Below, piece by piece: positions 44,766 to 56,844 of a stretch of 64,000 bases of DNA. Every line of letters starts with the position of its first letter. Positions within the stretch are counted from its first letter, which is position 1. A program made the position numbers and the translations under genes. The stretch covers positions 99,411,001 through 99,475,000 of the forward strand of contig NC_091254.1 in the NCBI RefSeq assembly GCF_042477335.2. The letters run 5' to 3'. This DNA comes from Ovis canadensis. Taxonomy: Eukaryota; Chordata; Mammalia; Artiodactyla; Bovidae. The notes beneath the pieces are model-generated. The model did no database searches, was not told the DNA's origin, and saw only the letters and a program-made list of their open reading frames with translations.

Positions 44766-45884
44766 TTCACCGCTCACACAGCTGCGAAGCAGGTGTCAGT
44801 GAACCTGGCTTTGAGAACCAAAATGGAGTTCTAACAACAACCCTCAGTCCCCCTTTAGAGTAAAGGCATTTCTTCTTCATACTTTTGTACTGAACGCTGC
44901 GTGTCTTCCTAAGAGTTGCCGGCGCCGAAGCGGAGGACTTCTGTCCTGGGTGCTGAAGCGGAGGACTTCTGTCCTGGGGCAGACAAGGGCCCCGATGACT
45001 TCAGCTGCTGCACCTCCTGTTTCCAAGGATAAGGAAACCCTCGTTTCTTTGACCTTCTTTCACGGATCGAATTTCCCTAATTATCTTGGTTTCCCATGTA
45101 TTTCACTGCTGGATGCAGCACAAGTCTCTCCAGGCACATATTTCAAACCGAATATCCTGAAGAGTCAGGGTGTCCCTCTTGCAGGTAACGAGCCGACAGC
45201 TCACGGTCCTGTCCTTGCTGACCTCTGCGCTGGTTACCGATGGCTGTGAGGGAAATCACCCACACCGAGCAGCAAATGTGAGTCGTCTTAGGCCCTCTGA
45301 CTCAGCCCCTTGGGAGGCCCCACGCGGTGCTCAGCACAGGGTCTCTCCCGAATCACTGCCGCAACGACAGTGGGGAAGGCTTGGCTGGGAGGTTCTTCGT
45401 GGGAAGAAAGGCCGGAGACCCTGGAGGAGGTGATGCTTAATGTTCAGCAAGCTGAGCCCAGTCCACTCTCAAGGGAGACTGTAGACAGATGCAGAGCCAC
45501 AGGTTTCTACAGAGACATTAGTACAACCCAGAAGACCTTGGCAATACCCCCAGAAGGCAGCTCTGGGACTCCAAGCCTTCAGAAGGTCTGAGGCCCACCT
45601 ACCCGTGTGGCGGGGCCCGGTGCAGAATGGGAATCGAAGGAACGCCACCGGGGGAGAAGCGGCTCGAGCTGGCCCTGGAGCCCAAGCTGCTGAGGGTGAA
45701 GAGTGGTCCTCAAGGGGGACAAACGGGGCGGGGAGACGCGCCCCTCTGCAAAGCCCTGGGCGAGGGGAGGCGGGGCGTGGTGGGCACGGGTGGGCTGGGC
45801 CGAAAGCGAGGCGCCTCGACCTTATCCCGAGAGGGGAGGGAGGCCAGCGCCTCCAGGAGGCTGAGTGTGGGTGGCGTCCACGAC
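44766..45884. other. Single-copy noncoding DNA
   Basis: Balanced composition; contains the short tandem duplication annotated at 44923. No recognised gene. Confidence 0.4.
44923..44978 (+). repeat. 28-bp tandem duplication
   Basis: Two adjacent 28-base copies (44923-44950 and 44951-44978) with core GAAGCGGAGGACTTCTGTCC, differing at two to three bases at the left end. Confidence 0.9.
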
Positions 45885-46100
45885 AGCCTGGGCCAGGCGC
45901 TCAGTCACATCTGCCTCTGGCCACCCCACGGACTGTAGCCAGGCTCCTCAGCCCTTGGGGACTCTCCAGACAGGAGTACTGGAGTGGGCATCGTTTCCTT
46001 CTCCAGGGGATCTTCCCGCCCCAGGACCGAGCCTGCGTCTCTGATGCCTCCTGCACTGGCAGAAGAGCTCTTCATCACTAGCACCACTGGGGAAGCCCCA
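45885..46100 (-). mobile_element. Bov-tA SINE, diverged
   Basis: Antisense Bov-A tail (CCCCACGGACTGTAGCCAGG), the head junction (CTCCAGACAGGAGTACTGGAG, CTCCAGGGGATCTTCCCGCC) and antisense head ending CACTGGGGAAGCCC. Confidence 0.9.
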
Positions 46101-46261
46101 GGCGAAAACGATCGGAGACTAAGACTAGGCAGCATAGAAGAATGTGGAGAAATCCGTCAGCGGCTCTCTCTGGATAAGGGTGTAGGCAATTTCCCCTTCT
46201 TTGAACTTTTACTTTATTTTTTAAAAATCAGATTTAATTTTTTAATAGGAAGAAAGAATCA

Positions 46262-47605
46262 ATGTTTCAGTTCAGTTCAGTCACTCAGTCATGTCCGACT
46301 CTTTGCAACCCCATGGACTGCAGCACGCCAGGCCTCCCTCTCCATCACCAACTCCCAGAGTTTACCCAAACTCATGTCCACTGAGTCAGTGATGCCATCC
46401 AACCATCTCATCCTCGGTCGTCCCCTTCTCCTCCTGCCTTCAGTCTTTCCCAGCATCAGGGGCTTTTCCAGTGAGTCAGCTTTTCGTATCATGTGGCCAA
46501 AGTACTGGAATTTCAGTTTCAGCATCAGTCCTTCCAGTGAACACCCAGGACTGATCTCCTTTAGAATGGACTGGTTGGATCTCCTTGCAGTCCAAGGGAC
46601 TCTCAAGGGTCTTCTCCAACACCACAGTTCAAAAGCATCAGTTCTTTGGTGCTCAGCTTTCTTCACAGTCCAACTCTCACATCCATACATGACCACAGGA
46701 AAACCATAGCCTTAACTAGATGGACCTTTGTTGGCAAAGTAATGTCTCTGCTTTTGAATATGCTATCTAGGTTGGTCATAACTTTCCTTCCAAGGAGTAA
46801 GCGTCGTTTAATTTCATGGCTAGTCACCATCTGCAGAGATTTTAGAGCCCAGAAAATAAAGTCAGCCACTGTTTCTACCGTTTCCCCATCTATTTCCCAT
46901 GAAGTGATGGGACCAGATGCCATGATCTTCGTTTTCTGAATGTTGAGCTTTAGGCCAACTTTTTCGCTCTCCTCTTTCACTTTCATCAAGAGGCTTTTTA
47001 GCTCCTCTTCACTTTCTGCCATAAGGGTGGTATCATCTGCATATCTGAGGCTATTGATATTTCTCCCGGCAATCTTGATTCCAGCTTGTGTTTTTTCCAG
47101 TCCAGTGTTTCTCATGATGTACTCTGCATAGAAGTTAAATAAGCAGGGTGACAATATACAGCCTTGACGTACTCCTTTTCCTATTTGGAACCAGTCTGTT
47201 GTTCCATGTCCAGGTCTAAGTGTTGCTTCCTGACCTGCATACAGATTTCTCAAGAGGCAGGTCAGGTGGTCTGGTATTCCCATCTCTCTCAGAATTTTCC
47301 ACAGTTGATTGTGATCCACACAGTCAAAGGCTTTGGCACAGTCAATAAAGCAGAAGTAGATGTTTTTCTGGAACTCTCTCTTTTTTTTTATGATCTAGCG
47401 GATGTTGGCAATTTGATCTCTGGTTCCTCTGCCTTTTCTAAAACGATGTCCTTTTCATCATAGGGGACTGGAATGCAAAAGTAGGAAATCGAGAAACACC
47501 TGGAGTAACAGGCAAATTTGGGCTTGGAGCACAGAGTGAAGCAGGGCAAAGGCTAACAGAGCTCTGCCGAGAGAACGCCCTGGTCATGGCAGGTCCCTCT
47601 CCGCT
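46262..47605 (-). mobile_element. BovB (RTE) LINE fragment with inverted 5' part
   Basis: From 46262 to about 47443 the minus strand encodes the reverse transcriptase C-terminal two thirds and downstream region: FDCVDHNQLW, GVRQGCILSPCLFN and the catalytic YADDTTLMAE motif (around 47030), then the conserved tail to the Bov-A-like 3' end. From about 47443 to 47603 the + strand encodes part of the BovB endonuclease domain (FIIGDWNAKVG, GVTGKFGLGAQ, ENALVMAG). The two parts are from one element in opposite orientations, with the sequence between them missing. Stops and frameshifts make it non-functional. Confidence 0.93.
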
Positions 47606-48004
47606 GGGCAATTCCCTGGGTGCGTTAACTACCAGTGGCCGTCTAAGGGGTCATCTAGGGGTCAGAGGCCCTTCTCACCAGGGGCTCCCTTCGTCCCTGT
47701 GCACCTCTTGGGGAGAGGGACATGACCAACACCATGGACTGACTTGAGCTTGACGTTCATGGAACGTTCCACATGGTCGGCCTGGGTTACGGGGCTCTCC
47801 AAGGCGCTGGGTGGGGCTCCCCGTCCCTTTCGCTCTGCCTGCCTTCCAGTTGCTGACCGGTCAAGGCCCTGACGGCGCTGGGGCTGCGTTCCCCTGAGCC
47901 GGGACTCAGGTTCTTCCTGAAGCTCGATGGAGAAGCTCTTCACTCCCCGTGCCCAGTGCCCTGGGCTACTCTGGCCCTGGAGGGCCCCGCACATGCCCAC
48001 TGCC
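47606..48004. other. Single-copy noncoding DNA
   Basis: GC-rich, no recognised repeat or gene. Confidence 0.4.
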
Positions 48005-48310
48005 TGCCCTGCCCCCCCTTCTTCCCTCCTCCCCTCCCCTCCCCTCCCCTCCCCTCCCCTCCCCTCCCCTTCGTCCCCCTCTCCCCCTCCTCTTCCCCAC
48101 TCCCCTCCCCTCCCCTCCCCTCCCCTCCCCCACTCCCCTCCCCTCCCCTCCCCTTCTTCCCCCCTCCCGTCCCCTCCCCTCCCCTTCTTCCCCCTCTCCC
48201 CTCCCCTCCCCCACTCCCCTCTCCCACTCCCCTCCCCCTCCCCCACTCCCCTCCCCTCCTCGCCCCTTCTTCCCCTCCCCCTCCCCTCCCTTCTCCTCTC
48301 CACCCTCCTC
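48005..48310. repeat. (CCCCT)n polypyrimidine tract
   Basis: About 300 bases of almost pure C/T, mostly CCCCT pentamers with CCCCCT and TTCTTCC interruptions. The minus strand is GGGGA-rich with dense G-quadruplex potential, and the homopurine-homopyrimidine strands could form triplex DNA. Confidence 0.96.
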
Positions 48311-51302
48311 TTCCCTGTGCCCCCCTCCCTCCAGCTCTCTGCCCCTCCCTCTGTTCCTTCTTCTCTCCAGGTCAGTTGCTTTCTGCACTGCTTGGCTGCA
48401 AACCTGCCTGATACATGTTCTTTTTGCTCAGTTATTCTCTGAGGTTTTCTTTTAAATAAAAAAACGTGCTATACGAATCCTAAAAACACACTTCACAAAT
48501 GAAGGCCAAAGACTGAATAGTTAGGAAGGTGGCCGTGCCTTCCTTTTATCTGGAGGGGGGTCAAGCCACAGGGGTGAGTGAGCCCAGCTCTGGTGACAGC
48601 GGTCACCTGCAGCAGTGTGGCAGGGTCAGCCTGGGGGCATCTGCAGGGGGCGACCTGCAGATGAGAGGCCTGAGAAAGGAGAGTAACAGAGCCAGGTGAA
48701 GAGAGCCCGTGCAACCCCGACGGCCCACAAAGGACACAGGAAACCCCCCTGAACTCCTGCCTGGTGTTAACGGAAATCGTCTGTTTCGGTTACATCGCTC
48801 AGTTATGAAGAACTAAAAAGCTCGCCCGCAGTTCAGGCTGAGAGAAAAGCTCCTTCAGCCGCTGCCCCGTCACTGCTCCTGTCCTTTGTCGGAGGGAACG
48901 AAGGTAACTGAGTTCCCGGAACCTGGGGCGGAGGAACTTCCCAGGACACCTGTGATGGAGGGGGCTCCGTGCCAGCGGGGCTCCCAGCTGCAGACGAGCC
49001 CCCAGTGCAGAAACAAGGGGGCAGTAATGATAGCAACCCCACACTGCCCTTGACTTCCTACTCACGCGTCTTCAAAGCCTGTCACGGCAGTTCAGTGAAT
49101 ATTGGGGTAAAAACTAGTGCCTGAGTCACTCTAACAAACCGGATTTAACTGCCGCCTATGTCGTCTGTAGGGGACGGACAGCAGCCTCACTGGGGTCTTT
49201 TGAAATCAGAATGACGTCACAGTCCCGGCTCTTCTGTTGGAGAGCGCAGTGCTGCCCGAGGACTGGTACCCAGCCAAGGCTCGATGTGTGAGGACCAACT
49301 GTATCTGTGCGTTCCCACGTCACCCAGTGCACACACCCCCGCTGGTGATGGACCGATGTTTCTTGTGTAGTAAATGAGGCTCAACCCCTGCGTGGACAGG
49401 GGATGAATGGATGAAGCATCAGACATATTGCTGTTTCCGTTTGTGAAACACAGAGAACCAGGCTCAGGGATGGAGCCCGAGAGCTGAGGTATTAAGCAGA
49501 CAGGTCCTCACAAGCACGTGCTTACTGCACCACGAGCATCCCCCCACCCAGCTCCTCCGCCCACATCCCTCTGCACAAACTCACCGGGGTGGGAGTGAAA
49601 CCGCGGCTCTAAGGGGCCAGCCTGGGGCCCCACTGCAAGCAAGGCTGGTCCCTTTGCCTTTGTCTTAAAACCAAGCCTGGGGTGGCCGTCGTGACCCAGG
49701 AGGAGGACATTTTCTGGCAGTTAGCAAGTGGCCAGAGGAGTTGGAAACCTGGAGCGAAATCAAAGGCCCTTCAGGGAAAAAGGCGCACGCAGATGGCCAG
49801 TTGGTCATTAGTCACCGGAGTTGTCCGACCCGGGGTGGGGCCGCGTTATTGCCATTATAAGCTATACAAACGTAAAGAAGAAGGTAATTACCTGCTTTCT
49901 ACTCTGAAAAGTTGAAGCTTGGCTGCTTGTTGCTGTGGAGACCCTGGACTGTTTACAGCCTGGGCTTTTCCTGGCCCCGAGGGCCGGCTCGGTGGCCGCG
50001 GAGAGCACAGCACTTCCGCCTTGATGCCATTAATTAGGGTCACTTCTGTCAGTGGGTCCTTTCTTTGAAAAGCAAACCCCATCGCTGCTGCACATGCCTT
50101 CACGAACAGCAGTACAGGAGGGAGCAGGTGAGGAGCCAGAGTCCCCGGGCACATGGGCCCTGCCCACTGCCCACAACAGGCTGCAAGAACTCTACATCAC
50201 CACTCGGCTCTAGAAACCCCACCATTGTCCGCGATCTCTCCAGGGAGGCTGCCCTGGAGGTTCTGTTGAGATGGAGGAGCATGTGGTGGGCTCTGGGCAA
50301 ACAGAAGACCATCAGAGCCCAACCAGAGAGAGAAGAAAGAGCCTCACTCCCCCTGTTCTAGCAAAACCTCGACAAGCGCCATCAAACTGCACTGGCGAGA
50401 TGTCAGGACAACTGTGACGTCCGCAGGGCTGCTGAAACCTCGACTCCATGCCCAGGGCTTCATGCCCACCAGCTATGGATGCGGGACAGGTGTCACCGCC
50501 ACCTGTACTGAGTGGGCACCCCCGATTCATCCCCCAGAAGCCTGCGCTGTGACTTAAGCAGCAACCATTTTCTCCCTTTCTCTGGCCATCCTAGAACTTT
50601 TTTTTTTTTTTTTTGCAGGAATAACAATAATCCTCCTCAAAGAAAAAGGACCCTGAGCCTTGGGTTTCAGATCTAAAGTGCCCACAACCCCACGTCCATC
50701 TCTGGGAACCACAGCAAAGGGGAAACAAGCCAGCTACTCCTGTTTCACACCACGTTCTGCGCACATTAGGCGTTGGACCAATTTTACAGATGGGTCGGAA
50801 TCCGTGCCATCGCCAGCACTGTGAGCGTCTGCTCCAGAGACTGGCAGCCATGTCTGGGAGGAGAGCGCTGCTTTCGGAGTGAAAATTTGGAAACTTTTGT
50901 AGCATTTTCCCAAGTAATGCTATGTCTGTTGAGTCTCATAATTTACAAGTTAGCTTGACTCTCAAAGGTTATTTTTATTTCACCTTTTCAGCGATGTTAT
51001 GGGATCAAACTTGGGTCTGCAGCAAAGCCAGTCCAGCCACACAGGCTGTGGTGAAGGAAAGGGCAGCATCCACTACAGGCCCCCAGCAGGGGGCCAAGCA
51101 AGGAGGCCAGCAGCTCGGTCTCGAGACCCCAGCGCCCGATGGCTTTCAGACTAAAGGTTTTAGAGGCAGAGTCAGCGAGAGGGACTCAGGGAGTCTGACC
51201 AGCTTGGGCACAGCTCTCTGATTGACAGTGAGGTAACGGGGTGATGGCTCAGGAATCTCGATCATCAGCCTCTGGTTCCCACTGCCTGGGGTAGAGTGCT
51301 TG
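48311..51302. other. Single-copy noncoding DNA
   Basis: Balanced to GC-rich. A T run lies at about 50599-50615. No transposon or gene recognised except the candidate element listed at 49790-50085. Confidence 0.4.
49790..50085. promoter_or_regulatory. Candidate conserved noncoding element
   Basis: Repeat-free sequence with CCATTATAAGC, GGTAATTACC (a palindromic homeodomain-type word), CATTAATTAGGG and CTTTCTTTGAAAAGCAAACC. The mix of TAATTA words and GC-rich segments resembles neural enhancers. Not tested by alignment. Confidence 0.35.
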
Positions 51303-51512
51303 CATCCTTGCTTAGTCGCTCAGTCGTATCTGACTCTTCACCACCCCATGGACTGCAGCCTTCCAGGTTCCTCTGTCCTTGGCATTCTCTAGGCAGGAAT
51401 ACTGGAGTGGGCTGCCTTTTCCTCCTGCAGGGGATCTTCCCAACCCAGGGAAGTGACTCCTGCGTCTCCGGCATTGGCAGGCTGACTCTTTCCCATGGAG
51501 CCACCTGGGATG
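51303..51512 (-). mobile_element. Bov-tA SINE
   Basis: Antisense: TTAGTCGCTCAGTCGTATCTG, CCATGGACTGCAGCC, CTAGGCAGGAATACTGGAG, GGGATCTTCCCAACCCAGGG and the antisense head near 51500. Confidence 0.93.
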
Positions 51513-51884
51513 CTTCATCATGGGGTCTAGGGCTGGTGGTCAGCACGAGGTCAACTTCTTCCTCTTGGTGTGTGTGCGGAGGGGGTCTTGGTATCTGCAC
51601 AACAGCTCAACAACGCGGCTCAGGAGATTACCCACAGCCCTTGAGGAGGGACTAGAGGTCTTCAACTTTGTTTTATTACTGAATTTTTCTTATTTTTGTT
51701 TTGCTTGACTGGTTTCCTCCAGTTTTGTATTTTCTCTCTTCTCTGATTAAATTTGCTCTTTGGAGCCTGGAAAAGGCATAGGAGATTGAAGCTTTTCTAC
51801 AAACAAGAAGCAGGGGATGGTGGAGGGGGTATGTCTTAGGAAAACCCCGCTGGGTTGGGTACAGTAATTTGTTTTTGTTATGTT
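51513..51884. other. Single-copy noncoding DNA
   Basis: Pyrimidine-rich around 51660-51760; nothing recognised. Confidence 0.4.
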
Positions 51885-52335
51885 TTATAGAAATGTCATG
51901 TACTTCCAACACTCATGTACGGATGTGAGCTGGACCATAAAGAAGCCTACAAGCCAAAGAATTGATGCTTTTGAACTGTGGTGTTGGAGAAGACTCTCGA
52001 GAGCCCCTTGGACTGCAAGGAGATCCAACCAGCCCATCCTAAAGGAGATCAGTCCTGGGTGTTCATTGGAAGGACAGATGCTGTAACTGAAACTCCAATA
52101 CTTTGGCCACCCGAGGCAAAGAACTGACTCACTGGAAAAGACCCTGATGCTGGGAAAGATTGAGGGCAGGAGGAGAAGGGGACGACAGAGGCTGAGATGG
52201 TTGGATGGCATCACTGACTTGATGGATGTTAGTCTGAGTAAGCTCCGGGAGATGGCAAAGAACAGGGAGGCCTGGTGTGCTGAAGTCCATGGGGTCACAG
52301 AGAGTCGGATACAACTGAGCCAGTGAACAACAAAA
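51885..52335 (+). mobile_element. BovB LINE 3' end, 5'-truncated
   Basis: Sense orientation BovB 3' end: CATGTACGGATGTGAGC, GCTTTTGAACTGTGGTGTTGG, ACTGCAAGGAGATCCAACC, GATGGTTGGATGGCATCACTG and the terminal GTCGGATACAACTGAGCC. It encodes remnants of the ORF2 C-terminus with stops. The 5' part is absent. Confidence 0.94.
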
Positions 52336-53126
52336 GAAGCGTCCTTCCATAACAGACAGGAAATAGAACACGGTCCCTCACTGCCGGCCAGGCGATCTCG
52401 GTCACACAGGCTGGACACTTGTGTCCTTCCTTAAAATTGCCCAATGCCCATGCTGAGCCGAGACCTACCTTATGAGATGGATTAACTTTCGGGCTTTCTT
52501 AAAAAGGTTTTTTGAGCCGTCTCTAGGCGTTAGCTTTTCTGTCCTTTGTTGGTAAACTTCGAGAGTCATGGGAACCAGCCCAGGTCTTTTCAGAGTGGGT
52601 CCTGTGCGGCCTGCACAAGCCCCACCCTGATGCTCCCAGCTGGAAACCGTCCCGGAGACGCTGGTCAGTGGAGGAAACGGTCTGCCGTTGATCCAGGCCC
52701 CGGAGAGACGCAGCTTGTGCCAGGAGCTGTCAAAAGACGGGCCCTCCCCCCAGCCCTGCTGGAGTCTGAGTTTAAGTAGCTCTCTGCTTCCAAATAGGTT
52801 CCTCCCCAAGTTTGGGCCCACATTAGTTGTCAGCACCTTAGAACACATTTTCATGCAAATAATGTGAAACAGTGGAACTAGGGTCCCGGGTAAGCCTATC
52901 AAAGCCGATTTAACCCAGAACAGAAAGTGTTAAAGAAATGTTTTGGGAAAGCCTCTCAGACATCTCCTAAGCCTGCCGGTGTCTCCCCATCCCTCTGCTT
53001 CACCCCGGACTGCTCTCCGCTTCCACATCTGCTCACCCAGATCGCCCCTCGAGCTGCAGCCAGAGATGCCGCTGCTTCTTTCTTCAGGGTTGGAAACTGT
53101 AGCGTTTACTTTCATGCCGAGCATGT
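52336..53126. other. Single-copy noncoding DNA
   Basis: No recognised repeat or convincing gene. Confidence 0.4.
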
Positions 53127-53336
53127 GTGTGAAAGTATTGGTTGCTCAGTTGCGTCTGACTCTTTGCGACCTGTGGACTTAGCCCACCAGGCTCCTCTGT
53201 CCAGGGGATTCTCCAGGCAAGAATGCTGGTGTGGACTGCCATGCCCTCCTCCAGGGATCTTCCTGACCCTAGGATTGAACCCTCGTCTCCTGCACTGCAG
53301 GCAGGTTCTTTACCACTGAGCCCCCAGAGAAGCCTG
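53127..53336 (-). mobile_element. Bov-tA SINE
   Basis: Antisense: GTTGCTCAGTTGCGTCTGACT, GACTTAGCCCACCAGGCTCC, CAGGCAAGAATGCTGGTGTGG, AGGATTGAACCCTCGTCTCC (antisense B-box) and ACCACTGAGCCCCCAGAGAAG. Confidence 0.94.
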
Positions 53337-54739
53337 ATGCTGAACATATATTTCCCCTAAAATAAAAATTCAAAAAGAAAGGGCTGTAGAAGTTATGTGT
53401 ACCAAGGCAGCTGGGACTGTGTGGACTCTCTTCTTGTCTTTATATTTTTCTCTAGGTTTATTTTAAATATGATGCTTCTGAGCTAACTGTGCCTGGCCTT
53501 CCTGCCTCGCAACCTTCCTGGGTTCCTCTGGCCAAATGTCCGCCCGGCTGCCCCCTGCCCTGGGAACGGGAGGGAGCTTCCCGGGAGGGTACCCTCGCCC
53601 TCTGTCCCTTCACTGGATTGTCAGACTCCCCTTCCCTTTGTCTGGCCACCAGGTCTTGGCTTAAGGGAATTTTTCTCAAATAGATGTTCTTGACCCCAGG
53701 CCCTCCTCCAGGTAAGAGCCTTCTCTGCCCGAGACTTGCCTTGCCATGGGCATCCTGCCGCTGGGACACCTGCTTTGCTCCCCTCTGTCCTCCCTGCCAG
53801 GGCTTCCACCCTCCCTTGTCCCTTCCTTCTGTCCCCTCTCCCTCCCGTCCGTCTCAGAGACTCCAGAGATGGGATCGCAACAAGAGGAACTGGGACAAGC
53901 CAAATCTTTGCAGAGCAGAGCGGTGAATACAGTCAGGGCATCAGACCGGGTCCCAGCAAAGGCGGGAGGTGCAGCTGGGGACTTCAGCACAAGAAACAGG
54001 TAACTTAGAGCATCATCACAACAGTCTTCAGGGCTTTGAGCCCCTCGTGTAGGCTGAGCAGGACCCTCAGGTATGAGTTAAGCTGCAGCTTCAGCTGGTT
54101 TGGGGTGAAGGGTCTACCCCAGCTATCTGCCAGGGTGCTCTCGGAGGTGCACGGGCAGTGGCCAGAGGCGTCCTTCAGGGGTGCCGGAGGAGTGGGGGGT
54201 GTCTAGGTGGGCGGTTGCCCTCCAAGGTCTGGAACTGCACCTGAAACCTCCCGTCCCACTGAGATGAGGGAAGCCCTGGCCCAGCTCCTGGCTCACCTTG
54301 CAACCAAGGCCGACACTGGGATGGGTCTGGCAGCCAAGCTGGAGCTTCTTCCCCAGAGGGGGCGGAGCCAGGCACGGACAGCCTGCAGCCCGCCCGCCTC
54401 CCCACCCCGGGGGCCCTTCCACTGAGGACCACCGGGGACAGTCCCTGGAGGCAGCTGTGGGCCTGCCGGGTCTTCTGCTTCATGCTCCAAAATTTCCTTA
54501 GTTTTCAGCTTTGAGTTTGAAATCCCAAGAGGTTAACGGGTGTTGATGGTAGAGCAGTTAGCAGAGCTGCCTTCCAAAATAAGTAAAAACAGGCTTTTCA
54601 TTTGGTTGTGAATTTCCATCTTCAGAAAGCACTACTCCTCCAGTTCAAAGAGCCACGTCATCATTAATTCACTAAGTAGGGCTGACATGTAAATGCTCTA
54701 TGTGTTCAGGACCTTTATGAACATATTCAGATATGCTCA
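53337..54739. other. Single-copy noncoding DNA, GC-rich centre
   Basis: 53500-54480 is GC-rich with overlapping open frames on both strands, judged compositional. No recognised repeat. Confidence 0.4.
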
Positions 54740-55045
54740 CAAACAGGTATTCAAGTGAGAGGGTTTACCCCAGGCATAGAAAACAAACTACCAATTACCA
54801 AGGGGAGAGGGGAGGCGGGCTACGTTAGGGCTTTCGGATTAGTGAACACACACGACTTTATATGAAGCAGATAAATAGTAAGGACCTGCTGTAAAGCACA
54901 GGGAACTCTACTCAATATTTTGATATAATCTATAAGGCAAAAGAATCTGAATAAATAGATTTATATGCATGTGTAACTGAATTACTTTGCTATACGCCTG
55001 AAACTAATGCAACACTGTGAATTAATTATTTTTTAGTTTTAAAAG
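54740..55045 (+). mobile_element. L1 3' end, bovid type
   Basis: Contains AGTAAGGACCTGCTGTAAAGC, CAGGGAACTCTACTCAATATT, GAATTACTTTGCTATACGCC and CTGAAACTAATGCAACACTG, the typical L1 3' UTR end in sense orientation, closed by an A/T-rich tail. Confidence 0.9.
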
Positions 55046-55829
55046 AGGGTTTATTTGAGTTGTTTATTCAGTCATCTGTATAATTTTTAAAGGTCTTGCT
55101 CACATCTTTGTAAGTCTGGTGAGAAGAGAAAGTTCGCTTCCACAACACAGACAGTCCTGAGAATTTTCAGGGTGTTTATCACCTGGGTAAGAGATAGTTG
55201 GGTTGAGCAGGTTAGAAGGAAAACACGCTGCTTAAACAAAGACCCTTTCCTTTATTGGAACTGGGAGCAAAGTCCCAACAATAACTGCAGAGTTAATGTC
55301 GCTTCAAATCCCTTTTCTTCAGCAGAGCTCATCACACAAGAGAAGTCTCGAGAGCCCGGTTGTTTTGTTCTGTCTGTTTTGTTGCAGCAAATATTTGCCA
55401 AAGGTTCAGGCAGCCATTGTCTGACGCTGAGCTAAACAGTCAGGAATCCAGGGGTCGTGGAGGTCTTGCTTCTTGAGGACCATCACCCTGAGACGGAAAC
55501 CGAGGCCAGAGGAGCCGGCCCCTTCCCCAGTGTGCAGGCGGAAGTCAGGACAGGTTCTCAGACGGGAAAGCGAGAGCTGCTCTGGAAGGTGGGTGCTCGG
55601 CAAGCAGAGGTGGGCTGTCACCAAAGAGCGGAAGTGGAAATAAGCAAATCCGCGCGCTCTCCCAAGGGACATTCGGTCCCGGTTCAGAGGCAAGGCCATT
55701 TCAAGGAAAGACGCTCAATGTTCAGACATCTGAGGGCGGCCCCAGTGTCCCCCCAAGTCCGAGGCTTCTGGGGCCCCTGTCTGGGACCCACGGGCTCAGG
55801 GCCCACGCACCACACGTAGACACAGACAG
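55046..55829. other. Single-copy noncoding DNA
   Basis: Balanced to GC-rich; nothing recognised. Confidence 0.4.
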
Positions 55830-56560
55830 TCCTGTTTGCCAAACTCGTGGTAATTTGGGTAATTATACACATTATGTATCTTAACCAAATACACAAAGGA
55901 GATTTTCGTAATGCCACTTAGGGTCTAGATTTAACTTAAACCACTACTTAGACTATCTCTCTTAATAGGATACTAAAAGGGAATTTTATGACAACATTAT
56001 CAGTAGCATTTTGCTGATAATTAGAATAACAATAATAATACCAAGATATTTTTTCAGTAATAATGGTGTTATTAATGAGATTTTTATGAAAGACAGACTT
56101 CTTCGGTATAATTATGAAAATTGATCTTTTGCATTTTACTTATTCACTGAAATCAGATAAGTGGCTTAACTACATGTATTATTTCTAATAAATATTCAAA
56201 AGAATGCATTTAAACAAGGCTGCTCATTCTATTCTTGCTCATATTCCTTGCATTTAAATAAAAGTGTAATTGCTCTGCTTTTTAAACTGCTAGTTTGGAT
56301 TAGCTGTCTAACCTGTACAGTGCCGCTGTTTGCTGTTTGCATTTTTAATAGCTTTATTACCATTTGGTGAAGCCTTAATTTCTGACTCCTCGAAGAGTCC
56401 TGCCTTTAAGTCAGCACTACAATTTAACCAGCAACGATCTGTCAAGACAAGATAAAGGCGCACACCGGATGAAACACGGTATTTCTGTGGGGCTTCCTGT
56501 CATTGTTAAAGGCAAGATATCAGTTTGTCAAATGTAACCTCCGAAAGTTTTCTAAACTTT
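55830..56560. promoter_or_regulatory. Candidate conserved AT-rich noncoding block
   Basis: A repeat-free, AT-rich block of about 730 bases with GGTAATTTGGGTAATTATAC, CTGATAATTAGAATAACAAT, TAATGGTGTTATTAATGAG, TTGCATTTAAATAAAAG and TGGATTAGCTGTC. Dense TAATTA and ATTTGCAT-like words in complex, non-repetitive sequence suggest an ancient homeodomain/POU-bound enhancer. Inference. Confidence 0.45.
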
Positions 56561-56844
56561 ACAGCATAATTTTCAGTTCACTTCATGTTTTTAATCAGCA
56601 GCTCCAGAATGCATTATCTCGTTCAGCAGATTCGAATAGCTCTCCTTGAAGACAGACGCTTACGGACATTAGCAGGGACGTACACTGACGTGTGTGTGCG
56701 TCTGTGTGCGTGTGTGTGTACACGTGGAAACGCTGCAGGCAGAAGCGGAAGGTCTTTAGTTCTTCAGCAAATAGTAGCGATTTTATTTTCTAAGAATCTG
56801 AGACTGTACATGTGTGCATATGTTTTATTTTAAAAATTATGCCA
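56561..56844. other. Single-copy noncoding DNA with GT-rich patch
   Basis: A GTGTGTGCGTCTGTGTGCG patch lies at about 56691-56720. No gene recognised. Confidence 0.4.

Noticed and set aside
46663..47319. Functional reverse transcriptase gene
   Set aside because: The BovB copy is 5'-incomplete, inverted and carries frame disruptions, so it is a dead LINE fragment.
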